Of a stretch of DNA of 64,000 bases, positions 1 through 12,229 are shown piece by piece. Origin of the DNA: Ampullaceana balthica (taxonomy: Eukaryota; Mollusca; Gastropoda; Lymnaeidae); contig CALYLW010000012.1 of the NCBI GenBank assembly GCA_944989445.1, positions 1 to 64,000 on the forward strand, in the 5' to 3' direction. The notes below the pieces were generated by a model. That model made no database searches. It worked only from the letters and a program-made list of their open reading frames with translations, and was not told the origin of the DNA. How positions within the stretch are numbered: position 1 is the stretch's first letter; the number at the start of each line of letters is the position of its first letter. Both the position numbers and the translations under genes were made by a program.

Positions 1-1500
1 TGTTGAGGCAATTTTGTTCCTTGCCTAAACACAAAAATTTAAAAGCCATCACTGCTAGAATGATATTGAGAAGTTGAAAGATTAGGATTGAAAGGCTTAA
101 GTACTAAAATATATTTGAGCCCTATTAAAAAAAAATTTCTCCAATTTGTAGAGAATTGATTAGAGTAATAGTAATAAGACCAAAGAAAAGATGAATATCT
201 AATAAATAAGAATTTTAATAAATCTAAACAATTTGAAAGGAAAACAAGTAATCAATAATTAAAAGTAATGCATTTAAATTAAACTAAAGTAAATGTTTGT
301 TTAAATAGGAGTTATTATTAAATAATCTGTTGTTGTGAATGTTTTTTGAAAAATTAGTAAGTTTCTAAATCTATATTTGATTTATACAAGTTATAACTAA
401 TAATTAAATCTAAACATTACTTGTTCCTTTAAATGCTACATACATTTTTAATATATTGTATATATATAAATATAAATATAATGTATATAAAATAATATAT
501 ATATACACAATGATAATTACATGATCTGAGCACCTATACACACATGCAGTTTCAAAATGTATTCAAAAATAAAGTTATGGTTTTTAATGTGTCTTTCATT
601 CAAATTTTGACAATAAATTATATTGAATAATCTTGTTTCTACATTAAAAAAAAGAGTAAAAGTGTTTGGGACTTACAAAAAACATTAAGAAAGTGAAAGC
701 TAATGAGTGCAATATTTCATAAAAGTATATATATGTTTTCATTTTCAGATTTGGCTTTTAGCAATAAATTTTAACAATCTTCCATTTTCTAAAGTTTAAA
801 AAGAAAAATATTATTAACTTAATATCCTGCATTTTTTTCAAGTAAAAATAATATGGTTTTTATTTATAAATAACCTGAATACACCTTTTAATTACATCTT
901 AGTGTCTGCTGTTTTTATTACATATAATTTATTTATAAGTAAATAAAATAGTTTAGGCCGTGTTGCATTAAACTGTAATAAATTTCTACTTTTTATTTAA
1001 TTATACATTTCTTATTTTATGTTTGATGAAATTTTTGTATTCAGTCCTGTTTATAATACACATCACTCACCTCAAATAAAATTGTAAGTGCATGTGGTTC
1101 TTATTGGTCAGAGAATTTTACAATATATGTGTATAGTGCAATAACAATGAATTGAAGTTTTATGGAATAAGTAATTGATAGGACAGTTACATTTTCTTAG
1201 TTATATTTCAAGAGAATATGATTAAATTGTTTGTATAATATTTCAAGTGCTGGTGATAAGTCTAATAGTAATAGTAGGTTAGCTTTTAATTTTTTTTATT
1301 TGTATTAATTTTTTTAAAACATTAAATATGGGTATTTAAAAAAGATGATTCATAGTAGCTATAGGTTTTGTATTTTATTTGGATTGTTGTTTTTCTTGTA
1401 CATGCACCAATTAAAAATACATTCAACAAAGTTGAAAGTATTGGCCAGACATAATGTAATCAGATGTATGTATAGGTCAAGTGTGGACCGCACCGGGTGA
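1..1500. other. AT-rich non-coding flank
   Basis: No open frame of note, no recognisable exon and no RNA gene seen. A short TA-rich microsatellite lies near 455-510. The sequence is very AT-rich with scattered A and T runs, as in the other intergenic parts of the window. Confidence 0.6.
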
Positions 1501-1775
1501 CAGTGGCATAGCCAGGGTCATCTGCGCCTGGGGACATTACACAAATTCTGCACCCCTTCTCGGACTGAAAGATTTTTCCTTAAAATAAATTGTTTGCAAT
1601 CGCATAGAGAATTATTAGTCTGTATTGTAATTCATTAAAATACCAGATGCTTCGAAAATGAACCATATAAACCGCAAAATTTCAAAAAATTTCTAGGGGG
1701 CTCATTGTCGGTCCGGGAAGGGGCGCAAAATTTGTGTCATGTCCACGGGCGCAGATGACCCTAGCTACGCCACTG
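1501..1775. mobile_element. MITE, CAGTGGC terminal inverted repeats
   Basis: The left end CAGTGGCATAGCCAGGGTCA and the right end (1746-1775, ending TAGCTACGCCACTG) form imperfect inverted repeats about 30 bp long. About 215 bp of non-coding sequence lies between them. The CAGTGGCGTAGC-type terminus is common in non-autonomous DNA transposons of animals. No target duplication was recognised, so the superfamily is left open. Confidence 0.6.
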
Positions 1776-2374
1776 GTCATTGCATCAGCATTGTTATGTT
1801 ATTGTGACCGACAGTCGGCTAGAGGTATGTTAACATATTCCAGTTTCTCTACGATAACCCTTTCAAGGCTTGCTGCGTCTTTGGAATGTATATGAACAAA
1901 ACCTAAAAATGATTCTTTAATGGTTACTTTTTTAGTTTGAAAAGCCACATGGCGCCCCTTAATGCTCTATGGGGGTGCCAAAATCATGCTTGCCAACTGG
2001 TTTGTAAAGAAGATATTTGTGGAGCTCCAAAATTCAATCTTGCAAACGTATTTGAAGTACATTAGTTTTGATCAAAATTAATTTAAATAACACCATCACA
2101 AGGGGTGACACCAAACTGTAAAATTCCGTATGTTCCGTTGTTTGGCGGAGGAGTTGTTGTTTTGTTTTTTTATTTGTTTTTTTTTGTGTGTGTGTGGGGG
2201 GGGGGTTTCCGCGCGGCAAAGCTCTGTGACGTCATCTTGGAAGGGTGTCTTAAGTTTTTTGTGGCCGGAAGGGGGGGGTAATAAAATAGGAAAAAATTGC
2301 CAATAAGTAAGTATGTATAAAATAAATTAATGTAAATATATATAGGCATAGGCCCAATTAACTAATTAAAATAA

Positions 2375-2587
2375 GGGGCCATCCATAAAGTATGCCACGC
2401 TATTTTTAACTCCCCCCTCCACCCTGTCACAAATCTCGGACCCCCCCCCCACACCTAAAGTACGTCACTCTTTCGAACAAAACTAATTTTTTATTAACAC
2501 AAACTGTCACACAATTTATTCCCCTGTCACACTTTTTTACACCCCCTCCCCCCTCTGGTGCGTGACTTACTTTATGGACTGCTCCTA
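2375..2587. mobile_element. GC-rich MITE, family M1 copy 1
   Basis: It starts GGGGCCATCCATAAAGTA and ends with the inverted form TTACTTTATGGACTGCTCC. The interior has C-rich tracts and repeated CTGTCACA words. The same termini and interior recur at 6916-7191 and 30719-31137, so this is a dispersed non-autonomous element with terminal inverted repeats. Confidence 0.65.
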
Positions 2588-3219
2588 AGCTTAGGCGTAG
2601 GCATTAGCCTTAGGCTGAACAAAATTTGCTTAACAAAGTATTGAAATATAATTTAGAGTTATAGATCTAGACTCTTGGCAAGCTTTTTATTTTTTCTTGT
2701 GTTTATGACCAAGGAGGGGCAAAATATTTTTTTAAACGTACCTTCATCTATCTTATAACATCATTATTAATTTTTAGTTCTATTTCATAGATTCGAAATA
2801 TCGAAAAAACAATTGCGTAATTTCTACGAACGATGGCAGACTCCTTAGCCACAGTAGTAGATAGTATGAATATTTAAACATATTAACTCATTTTTAAACA
2901 TGAGTCATAGTTATACTCATTCTACACATTCATTTGAATATTTTGAATTTAAAGTTGAAGTCTTTATTATTATTTTGTTATTTATTTTCATTCTTTTAAT
3001 TTAAAAAATCTCTGTTTTTAAAAGCCTAATTTAAATAAAATGCATATCTACTTCATAATAAATCGTATATTGTTGTTGTTTTGACATTTTTTAAATAATA
3101 ATGATTTGATACAAATTTGGTTGATCACGAGCAATTTTATTAATTACTAGCACATCGTAGTCAACATAAACAACTCTCCGATGATGAACTTTGAACTTCA
3201 ATTTGTAATAATTTACCAT

Positions 3220-3784
3220 GTGATAACAAATGTAATAGAGATATAAAACTAAAATGCTACCTCACTTTGGTGAGACCTGCACTAGAATATGCATCTTCTG
3301 TATGGGACCCATCCACCAAAGAAAACATTGATAAACTAGAACAAATTCAAAAAAGAGCTGCCAGATTCATTACTGGAGAATATTCGAAACTGACAAGAGT
3401 AACACCATTAGTTAAATCATTAAACCTTGAAACACTAGAGGATAGAAGAACCAAGAGCAAAGTAGTAATCATACATAAAGCAATTAATTCTAATTTAGAA
3501 ATACAACACAAAGATAACTTAATACAACCCTCAGATAGACATAAGGATAAAAACACCTTTCTTATTCCGTATGCAAGAACAAACACATACAAGTTTTCCT
3601 TCTTCCCGTCCGGAATTCGGGCGTGGAATGGGTTGCCTGAAGAATCCAGGAAAACCAACACTTTATCAACATTTAAATCTCTAATAAAAATGCAGGACTA
3701 AACACAAACCATAGATAAGCGTAGGACGCAATAATCTTCTGTATAGAAGGAGCGTCTGTAAACAGATAAGATAAGATAAGATAT
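3220..3784 (+). mobile_element. 5'-truncated LINE fragment (RT C-terminus) with GATAA tail
   Basis: An open frame at 3267-3701 (144 aa) begins VRPALEYASSVWDP and later reads FFPSGIRAWNGLPEE. These are the hallmarks of the region after the catalytic core in CR1/Jockey-type non-LTR reverse transcriptases without RNase H. The catalytic RT motifs and the endonuclease are missing, so the copy is 5'-truncated, as usual for target-primed insertion. The frame ends at 3701. A short 3' UTR follows, then tandem GATAA units to about 3784, which form the 3' tail. Related copies lie reversed at 19373-19740 and 27600-27850. The GATAA tail is shared with the SINE at 30428-30714. Confidence 0.75.
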
Positions 3785-4255
3785 GGAGGTTGCGTAATAA
3801 TACAAAAATATTTATAGTGCGTGTGTTTGATCAAATGCTTGATCAAATGCTCGATGGCATTTGATAGTGTGGCAAGTCTTTTATGATAGAGTACAAACAA
3901 TCAAACGAAATAGAGATGATTAAATTTAAATAACAAATGTAATCTAAAAGTGGTATTTACACTAAATGTGTTCTAAAAATTGTTTATGAATATCAAATGA
4001 CATGCTTTTATATTGAGGGTTTCCAAGCAGTAGGACTTGGAGAATGCAAGGGTTGGCCGGTAATAAAGTATTTCATTGCTGGCCAAAGAACGGTAATAAA
4101 ATTTACCTGACCCCTGAATCAAGGACTTGCCAGTGCGACCGAAAAGGCGAGGGAATAAAATCCAAATTTCGGATATCTTTAGTGTTGAAATTCTACAAAT
4201 ATCTAATTTTTTAATACGGTCTTCTTTCATTCAAGACGGAATTAATTCGTGCTAA
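3785..4255. other. intergenic, no feature recognised
   Basis: AT-rich sequence between the LINE tail and a SINE. The open frames here lack recognisable motifs or splice signals. Confidence 0.5.
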
Positions 4256-4500
4256 TCAAGCGCTGCGGCTGGATAGCGAAGTCAATAGTTCGCTCGCCTC
4301 ATAAGCTGAGGGGCGTGGGATCTAGCCCACGTTAAAGCCACAATATAAATGAGCGACTAACGCTGAGAAAGTCCTCCACTGACCTGGAAGGGAGATGGGG
4401 TGCCCACCAAGGTCTACCAAGCCCCTAGTAAGTTCTAATGGAAACATTAGGACCCCCTACGACCATCGATTATGGGACTTTAAAAAGTAAAAAAATCATA
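4256..4500 (+). repeat. SINE-like repeat, family S2
   Basis: The first 75 bp resemble a tRNA-derived head. A box A-like stretch lies around 4268-4279 (TGGATAGCGAAG), and a box B-like GGGATCTAGCCC at 4318-4329 sits inside an imperfect hairpin. The reverse complement of the head recurs at 22060-22125, which shows dispersal. No poly-A or simple tail was identified, so SINE status is inferred. Confidence 0.5.
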
Positions 4501-5654
4501 GGGCTATGTGCCATAAGATTGATGCTAAGACCGATGCGAGTAAATATTTTTGTGAAAATAAAGTAGTGTATATTCCATGTATCACTATTAATTTCCTATG
4601 TGTGAAATCCTTGTCCTATTTCATTTCCGAAAATATTTTTTTAAACTAATGAAATAAAGTATATCAGACTTTTGACGGAGTTAAAGTCATACACTTCATT
4701 TTTTTTAAATTTAGTACTCATCTCCACTTCTGCATATTTATTCGTTGCATACATCAGTGTAAACATTTGTAATGATTTCCTCGTGTTTAGTTTTATTCAC
4801 TTGTCTTTGATAGAGTTTTAAAAAAATTTATTTAAGCCTGAAACCATTTACCAGCTTCTACTTCATTGGGACAGAAAAGATCGAATATGACAATTCACTT
4901 CGTCATCATCATCAGTCCAGATACCGTTGCGGTCGTTGGGGGGAGCGCATTGACACATCAACAGACAACGATCTCCACATTCGCCTATCAACTCACTTAC
5001 CAATTTATCAACACACAGGATTCATGATCCTGCAGCAGGGTGTAAAACTAAGAAACTCATCATTCTGAATCCCCATCTTTCACTCGGTTAGTTCTTCATC
5101 CAACTTTCTGTATCACCTCCCCCACCCCCCCTCCCCCAAATTAAGAAAAAATTACAAACTAATATTTTAGGTAAATAAAAAAATTCATTCATAAATTAAA
5201 ATCTTATTGTCTATTTAAAAATGTGTTGTTGATTTTTTAAAATATGAAATGGCCTAATCCAACTGCTTTGTCTGTGTTCAATATTAGATAATGGGATTCC
5301 TTGTTTCTTCGTTGTATTGCAAGTCTTTCATTGATATATGTCTTTTTAAACTAATGACTTATGGCGATGGTATGCGTAATGTTAAGGAATATTTTATTTT
5401 ATTTGCATAAAGTATTTTGTTAATGTACTTTGTTGGATTAAGAATGTTTAATATTTAACGCATTTTTTCTCTAGTTACTATGTGAGCCCAAACCTGTGTT
5501 AGGGTACCACGAATATTCGAAGGAGATTTTATGCTTTTCCACGTCCTCACACAATGTATTCCACAGAATATTTTGGGCTTTCCAAGTTACACTTCTATTT
5601 TTTTAAAAGAGTTTTATGGCTATTTCTATTAATTCTGAACGTGGTTTTGGACAG
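4501..5654. other. intergenic, no feature recognised
   Basis: AT-rich non-coding sequence with C-rich tracts near 5118-5140. No exon, RNA gene or complete mobile element recognised. Confidence 0.5.
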
Positions 5655-6335
5655 TTTTGAGAAAATTCTGCCAACATTTTTGTGTAAATTATGCCAACAT
5701 TTTTGTGTAAATTCTGCCAACATTTTTGTGTAAATTCTGCCAACATTTTTGTGTAAATTCTGCCAACATTTTGTGTAAATTCTGTCAACATTTTGTGTAA
5801 ATTCTGCCAACATTTTGTGTAAATTCTGCCAACATTTTTGTGTAAATTATGTCAACATTTTGTGTAAATTCTGCCAACATTTTTGTGTAAATTCTGCCAA
5901 CATTTTTGTGTAAATTCTGCCAACATTTTTGTGTAAATTCTGCCAACATTTTTGTGTAAATTCTGCCAACATTTTTGTGTAACTTCTGCCAACATTTTGT
6001 GTAAATTCTGCCAACATTTTTGTGTAAATTCTGCCAACATTTTTGAGAAAATTCTGACAAAATTGTTGTGTAAATTCTGCCAAAAGTTTTGTGTAAATTC
6101 TGCCAAAATGTTTTTTATATTCTGCCAACATTTTTGTGTAAATTCTGCCAACATTTTTGTGTAAATTCTGCCAACATTTTGTGTATATTCTGCCAACATT
6201 TTTGTGTAAATTCTGACAACATTTTTGAGAAAATTCTGACAAAATTTTGTGTAAATTCTGACAACATTTTTGAGAAAATTCTGACAAAATTGTTGTGTAA
6301 ATTCTGCCAACATTTTTGTGTAAATTCTGCGAAAA
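5655..6335. repeat. 23-24-bp minisatellite, about 28 units
   Basis: Tandem units of about 24 bp with consensus TGTGTAAATTCTGCCAACAT plus a T run. Derived variants have GAGAAAATTCTGACAA. Because the unit is about 8 codons and contains no stop in several frames, long artificial open frames appear on both strands. No coding gene is inferred. Confidence 0.95.
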
Positions 6336-6915
6336 TCCGAATGACTTTGAGACAATGGTTGTGCAAAAGGATAGATAATAGCTTTCATCAAAGCATGTAA
6401 ATAAATTAGCAGCCCTTAGTAGCCGCTCTGTCAAATAACAACATTGAATATTAAACAAAACAACAGAAAGACGAAGACGTTAGCAAACATGCTCAACATT
6501 GTCTTAAAAATCAGGTTGTCTATGGCAATACAACCCTAACGAAGTGTAATTAACTTGTCTGGTCAATTATGTTAATGTTTTTTTTTCAGCGCATGGCCAA
6601 CTTCAAATATGATTTTTTACAAGTACAATATTTATGAATAAACGTTTTATTTCCCTTGACTTTTGTGGGGAAAAAAACTGTAATAAAACAAAAAAAGACG
6701 CTTTGCTAAAATGTAATATTATATTTTTAAATTATCTATTTTAACAACGCGTGTTTTTAAACGTTTTCTTTTTTTTAAGTTTAATTTTTATTGAAATAAA
6801 TTAAATGAAGGCAATGCAATTCAATAAAACAGAAATTATTATCTGCACACAGGTTTTATTTTAGAAGAGGTATAGTTTTACCATAATATGTACGACAGCT
6901 AGAAATCCATCATTT
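6336..6915. other. intergenic, no feature recognised
   Basis: AT-rich stretch between the 24-bp minisatellite and the second M1 MITE. No splice-bounded open frame seen. Confidence 0.5.
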
Positions 6916-7191
6916 GGGGCTGTCCATAAAGTACGTCTCGCCCCAGAGGGGGGGAGGGGTGTAAGAAAGTGTGACAATTTGTGACAGGGGGAGGGGGTCC
7001 AGCCATGTGTGATGTCAGGTTGTTTTATATTAAATTTTGATTATTTTGTTAATAAAAAGCAACATTTTTGTTCGAAAGTGTGACGTACTTTAAGGGGGGG
7101 AGGGGTCTGAGATGTGTGACAGTTTGTGACAGGGGGAGGGGGGGAGTTAAAAATGGTCAAAAATAGCGTGACGTACTTTATGGACGGCCCC
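6916..7191. mobile_element. GC-rich MITE, family M1 copy 2
   Basis: The left end GGGGCTGTCCATAAAGTACG and the right end CGTACTTTATGGACGGCCCC are inverted repeats. G-rich tracts and repeated TGTGACAG words match copies 1 and 3. It sits about 160 bp beyond the stop codon of gene C. Confidence 0.7.
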
Positions 7192-7350
7192 TTTACGATG
7201 TTGCTTTAGATTAGCCAATAGACAGAAATCCTCACACACACTCTCAAAATAAAAATAAAAACAATGAAGATATTAACATCAATCAAATGTAGAGGGCATC
7301 TATATAATAACACAACAACTGCTTTTATCGTTACACGGTACGTAGTTTCA

Positions 7351-10300
7351 TCAGCGCCTTTTGATCACCTGCCAATAATCACATCCACTTCCGGCTTCGG
7401 TTTGGCCAAACTCAAAGATACGTTCTTCTGATGTGATTTCACATTTACCCTGCCTCTTCCGGAAGTTGAAACCTGCGCAGAGCGGTGCGTGTGTACATAA
7501 CGTGGAGCATTTGCTGAGAGAGATTTCTTCGGGAAATATCCACCTGTGAATGCCACTGTAGCAGGTGTCGCCGTGTTGTAGCAGAAGACAGCTCCTGGAG
7601 TCTGAACAAATAAGTTTAATGTTAATTTCTAAACGAGGAATCAGTGGGGTTTTTTTTCTTTTGTTGAAACAAAAATAAAAATATATGATACATTTTATGT
7701 AGCTAATAAACAGTGAAGCACTCAAACATTTAAATAAGAATTGACTTTAAAAAATATTTTAACCTTCATAATGTGCTTTTTAAAGTTATATCTTGTTTTT
7801 TTACATGTTTTAAAAAAAATATTTATTATCTTTTGGTCGCTGTTGTTATAAACCCTTCTTGTACAATAGTTTTCCGAGGCATTGTTTAAATGATAATGCA
7901 TTTAACGTTTTTCTTCTATACTTTTTTAAAAATAATAATAATCAGTGAGTAGAACCTCGAACGATTGGACATGAGTTATGAGAATATGCAGCTTTTTTGA
8001 GTGAATACAAAATACATTTCTGTGCCTGCTAGGAAAACAAAAAATGATTGTAAAGTCTGACCAAACGATGCACAGAAACAAATTTAGAATGCATAAAATA
8101 TAATGTCAAGTTGAATCCTTGTATAATAAGCTTTCACACAGTCAGATTTCTTTCAAAGAGATATCACAATTTTAACGTGTTTTAAAAAAAAAGATTTTAT
8201 ATGCAAATTATCTCCGTCATTACTAACAAAGTGCTGGACATGGAGAGATGGTCTCCACTATTATACGTAATTATTCTTGACTTACTCACTGTAGCTAATT
8301 CATCGCATAGACCAAGCATGGAATCTAACGACGAGACCGTGTTAGAAGTTCTTTCAAAATAGTTTGTATCAAGTGGTGTCATTTGTCCGATATACACTGT
8401 GACGTATGGTACAGGCTGCAGTAATACGAAAAAAAAGGGGGGAAAAAATTGAATTCCATCGGTTAAGGAAAACAGCATATTTGAAAGGGTAGTTTCTTTC
8501 TGTGCTTGATTTATTTGGGAAATATTGTTTCAAATATGAATTTATAATATTACAAAATATTTGTTCTATCATATTCAAAATGTAAAACCTCGAATGAGAA
8601 CCTGTTTCAGGTAAACAGTATTGAACAGTGTCAGGTATAAATTATGACCATGCAGTGGGTACGAAATAGGACCCGTAGTATGAAATAAGTCTGGTGCTGA
8701 GTGTGAAATACGAGGGGTGGTGGGTAAGAAATAGGACTGGTGGTGACTATAAAATATAAAATGAGCCCGGTGGTGATTATGAAATGGGACCGGGATAAGT
8801 ATGAAATAGTATGCTGTTGGGTGAATCATTTATATAAATTAAAAAGAGTTGGGGACCTAACACAGTTCCTTGTGGAACTCCTAAGTTTATTACCTCTAAT
8901 ACACCATATGTATGTGAATTGCAGATTTGGCTCCACTCAGCGTGTATTATCGGCTTGACTAATCTGATGATATTTTAAAGAACAAGAATTGTGATACACA
9001 TGAATATTCAGCACACAAATAATCAAAACTGTACATTTAAATACTAAACACAAAAAATATTTAAATAAAAAATTGTGTTCTTAACACCAATGACATGCAC
9101 AGTGTTCACCAGTATCGAAGGAAGTAAATTTAGCATATGAACTGTTTATTAATGGAAAAATTGAATATTCACTGTAAATTTATTCTACAATGACGCATTT
9201 CTGAATGGTACACCACACAAATTCACAAATATTATTATTTTTTTTTACAATAATCTAGAAAATGTTTATCGTGATCTATATAAATTTAACGCTTATTAAA
9301 GTATTTTTATGTTTACTTTAATAAAATACTAACGAAAAATTAAACATTTATTATTTTAGCAAGAGCTATTACAAAATGAACTACATCAAGTAGTAAATTT
9401 TACAGAAAAACTATTTACAGAGCTGTTCTTTCTTTCAAAATCATTGCTTGTGATTATACAATATACTTTTAATGGTGCTTGTTGAAACAATACACTCGAT
9501 TTGTAACTACTCTCAACTCACCTTCTGGAGCTTAATACACAGCTGCTAAAATTTGTGTTAACTAGTGTCACCTTTGTAATAAATAAAGTTTGTTCATCAC
9601 TGAACAGCTCTAGACATTTTGGTTTCATGTATGTATATTTCTACAATATTGCTATAACATTAAATGCCATTCTCTCCAAACTTTTCTGCCGGAGGGCCGC
9701 ATTAACTGTCAAACAGCAGTTTGTGGGCCGACTACACACAGTTTTGTGGTAAACTACACGTAAAAATAGTATCTTTTTTTTTAATATTAAAAGGTATCCA
9801 CGGGCCGGATGAGGAGGCCTCGCGGGCCACATCTGGCCCGCGGCCCGTAGTTTGGAGACCCCTGCACTCTAGAGTCTAGAGCTAGATATTTTTTATACAC
9901 CAATCTAAAACAGTAATACCCTAAAACTTTTATTGTGATTTCAACTTACAGATTAAAGTCCCCATACAGAGTTGCTGACAGGCAGAAGGGCGTGGTTATC
10001 TCGGAGAGATTCTTGTTGCAGGCTGTGCTTCTCAGAAGAAAACTATTCTGGCCGTCTCTTGTTGTGGTCACACCGTCCACCTTTCAATCGTTTTACGGCG
10101 CATCAACAAATAGATTAACATTAGAATGTACTCTATGTATCTCACCATCTGTCTACGTCATCGCTATCTCATGAATATTTAGAGAAAATATCGAGTTCTC
10201 GTTCTTTTCCCCTCTCTCAAATCCTTCACTTATACGCCCAGTTATATCCTTTTAATTTTTAAATATAATTTTCCTCTATTTATTTTTATCATTCCACCCC

Positions 10301-11498
10301 ACCCCCCCCACGCTTCCTTTTTTTTTCTAAAGTTTTCTGGCACTCGCTTGTTATGTCTGAATTGGTCTCTTTGTCCAATTCTATCAACTGTCATCAAACA
10401 TCATTGGTTTTGTGGATGAACCAATGTTTTATTGTACAGGCCGTTATATAAGATCCATGTCAATCATCCTGGGGTAAATGTCTTTAAAGGTTGTAATTAT
10501 CTCACTCTTTCTCTACTCCTCTGTTTTCTTCTCTAACTCTTGCTCCGTTTTATTTTCTCCCTGGTCCTCTACATTTCTCTGTCACTATCGGTCTCTGATT
10601 CTCTCTCTTGCTTCAAAACCGTTTCCTCTCCCATCATCATACAATTGATATTAATGTTGCAGGAAAAATATATTAATGGGAATTTATTTAACATTAACTA
10701 ATGCACGATAAGATTTCTATTTTAAAAATTGCCCTTTCTTGACTGACCATAAAATTTTATATTTATTTGTACATGACTGAGAATGACATTTTCAAAATTT
10801 CGTATGCATGATACATCATCAAATCTTAGTTACAAATAAACAGTTGATGATGTTACAATAAAAAAATAATTCAAATGTTATATTTAGTAGTACATTTTTT
10901 ACCATAAAATGCAGTATTTAATTATATATTACTCACCATCAGATGTTATATTTAGATGAACATGAATCATCAACAAATTTATGTTCATTATTTTAAGACT
11001 CATCATGAGATTTTAGCTCTAACTAACTCACCATTAATATTTTATTAAGTTTCTCATTATTAAACTAGTACATTCAGTTATACATGACTCACCTCAACAT
11101 GTTAAAGTAGCTATATATGACTCACCATGACATGTTAAAGTAGCTATATATGACTCACCATGACATGTTAAAGTAGCTATATATGATTATATGACTCACC
11201 ATGACATGTTAAAGTAGCTATATATGATTATATGACTCACTATGACATGTTAAAGTAGCTATATATGACTCACCATGACATGTTAAAGTAGCTATATATG
11301 ACTCACCATGGCATGCGTCAGTTTACACGAGGCTGACAGGACAATCTCCCAACCACAGGTTGGTGTGTCCAGGTCAGATCTAGGACATACATTTCCCCAC
11401 ACCTGAGTCCTGCTGTGGTTCCTGGAACTCAGGGTGAAAAAATTATCTCCACATGACACTGAGTTCAGGATACAGCCCAGGAGCCAACATCTCATCAT
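7351..11498 (-). CDS. gene C: secreted protein with PAN/apple-like C-terminus (257 aa)
   Basis: Five coding exons were assembled by splice sites and phase: 11498-11307, 10080-9950, 8963-8894, 8415-8286, 7601-7351. They sum to 774 nt and end at TGA. The start is an in-exon ATGATG followed by a signal-like stretch (MMRCWLLGCILNSVSC). Exon 2-equivalent ends PTCGWEIVLSASCKLTHAM. The 70-nt exon keeps the length and phase of genes A and B but reads WSQICN where they read WYCVCN, so its cysteines are partly lost. The stalk exon is short and lacks the Thr-repeat tract. The last exon (residues 175-257) has six Cys in a PAN/apple-like layout (TCYSG, KCSTLC, LCAGFNF, KCEI, GCDYW). It is the most divergent paralogue. 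Function is unknown; extracellular binding is inferred. The acceptor at 10081 is weak. Confidence 0.62.
8894..8963 (-). CDS. gene C exon 3: diverged copy of the 70-nt module exon
   Basis: The exon is preceded by an acceptor (TATCATCAG) and followed by donor GTAATA. It enters in phase 2 and leaves in phase 0, exactly like the 70-nt exons of genes A (51018-51087) and B (16993-17062). Trp falls at the same 11th residue and Gly and Glu align near the end. WYC has become WSQ and the last Cys is Leu. Identical length and phase are stronger evidence of homology than the residues. Confidence 0.55.
9669..9864. mobile_element. hAT-like MITE in a gene C intron
   Basis: The right terminus, read inward, is CAGGGGTCTCCAAACTACGG followed by GGCC-rich words. 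The left end begins TCTCCAAACTTTTCTGCC and is its degraded inverted partner. CAGnGGTCTCCAAA termini are typical of non-autonomous hAT elements. The interior is non-coding. Confidence 0.6.
11085..11310. repeat. 33-bp minisatellite containing repeated 5' splice sites
   Basis: About six tandem units of 33 bp, some 40-41 bp, directly follow the first coding exon of gene C in its transcribed direction. On the minus strand each unit reads CATG then GTGAGTCATATATAGC, so every unit repeats the sequence of the authentic donor at 11306. The copies are near 11089, 11118, 11152, 11192, 11233, 11268 and 11301; the 11233 copy has a T-for-C change just beyond the donor. Extension of the exon into any unit would meet an in-frame TAG after four codons. 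Confidence 0.85.
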
Positions 11499-11974
11499 AT
11501 TAGACTTGAGTTGGTATGTCATTGTTACAATGTTTGAACACAGCTGAAGGGATATAACCATTTTAACAACTTTGAATTTTTAGAACAATGAATTGTGAGC
11601 CTTGTAAAATAGAATTTTTAGAACTAACTTAGTCATCTGTTTACCATTACATTTCACGACTAAACAGAATGTTAGAAAATCTTGTTTTATATCAACTAAC
11701 AAAATATAATTCAAAAGAAATTAGAAAATGTGTTTATTTTAAAAGGTCTAAAAAAATTAAAAGGCATTACCCCAATAATTCACTTTGCTCATCTAGTGAA
11801 ACGATTCCCGAATCCATGATAGAAACTGCATTTACCAGTGATATAAAACCAAATTATTTCAACAAACAGAAACATCTGCCTGTAAATCGCAGTTGATGAT
11901 TTAAAACTGCATATTATTTAAAAATATGTTGGCATATTATATCCAACTGAAGTTTTTGCATACAAAACTCGCAC
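11499..11974. other. upstream region of gene C
   Basis: A candidate 5' region for gene C on the minus strand. No TATA box was recognised. An acceptor-like CCCTTCAG lies about 45 bp upstream of the chosen ATG, so an extra upstream exon, as in genes A and B, is possible. The small plus-strand open frame at 11669-11896 has no recognisable motif. Confidence 0.35.
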
Positions 11975-12229
11975 ATTTCTACGTATACCTGATATTTCTA
12001 CGTATACCTGACATTTCTACGTATACCTGACATTTCTACGTATGCCTGACATTTCTACGTATACCTGACATTTCTACGTATACCTGACATTTCTACGTAT
12101 ACCTGACATTTCTACGTATACCTGACATTTCTACGTATACCTGACATTTCTACGTATACCTGACATTTCTACGTATACCTGACATTTCTACGTATACCTG
12201 ACATTTCTACGTATACCTGACATTTCTTA
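11975..12229. repeat. 19-bp minisatellite, about 13 units
   Basis: Nearly perfect head-to-tail copies of the 19-bp unit ACCTGACATTTCTACGTAT. One unit has a T-to-G change. The homogeneity suggests recent expansion. Confidence 0.95.

Noticed and set aside
5847..6458. 203-codon minus-strand open frame and overlapping frames
   Set aside because: Entirely explained by the 24-bp minisatellite; no start context, splice sites or recognisable domain.
8740..8958. Plus-strand 72-codon frame
   Set aside because: Shadow of the 70-nt gene C exon on the opposite strand and of intronic sequence.
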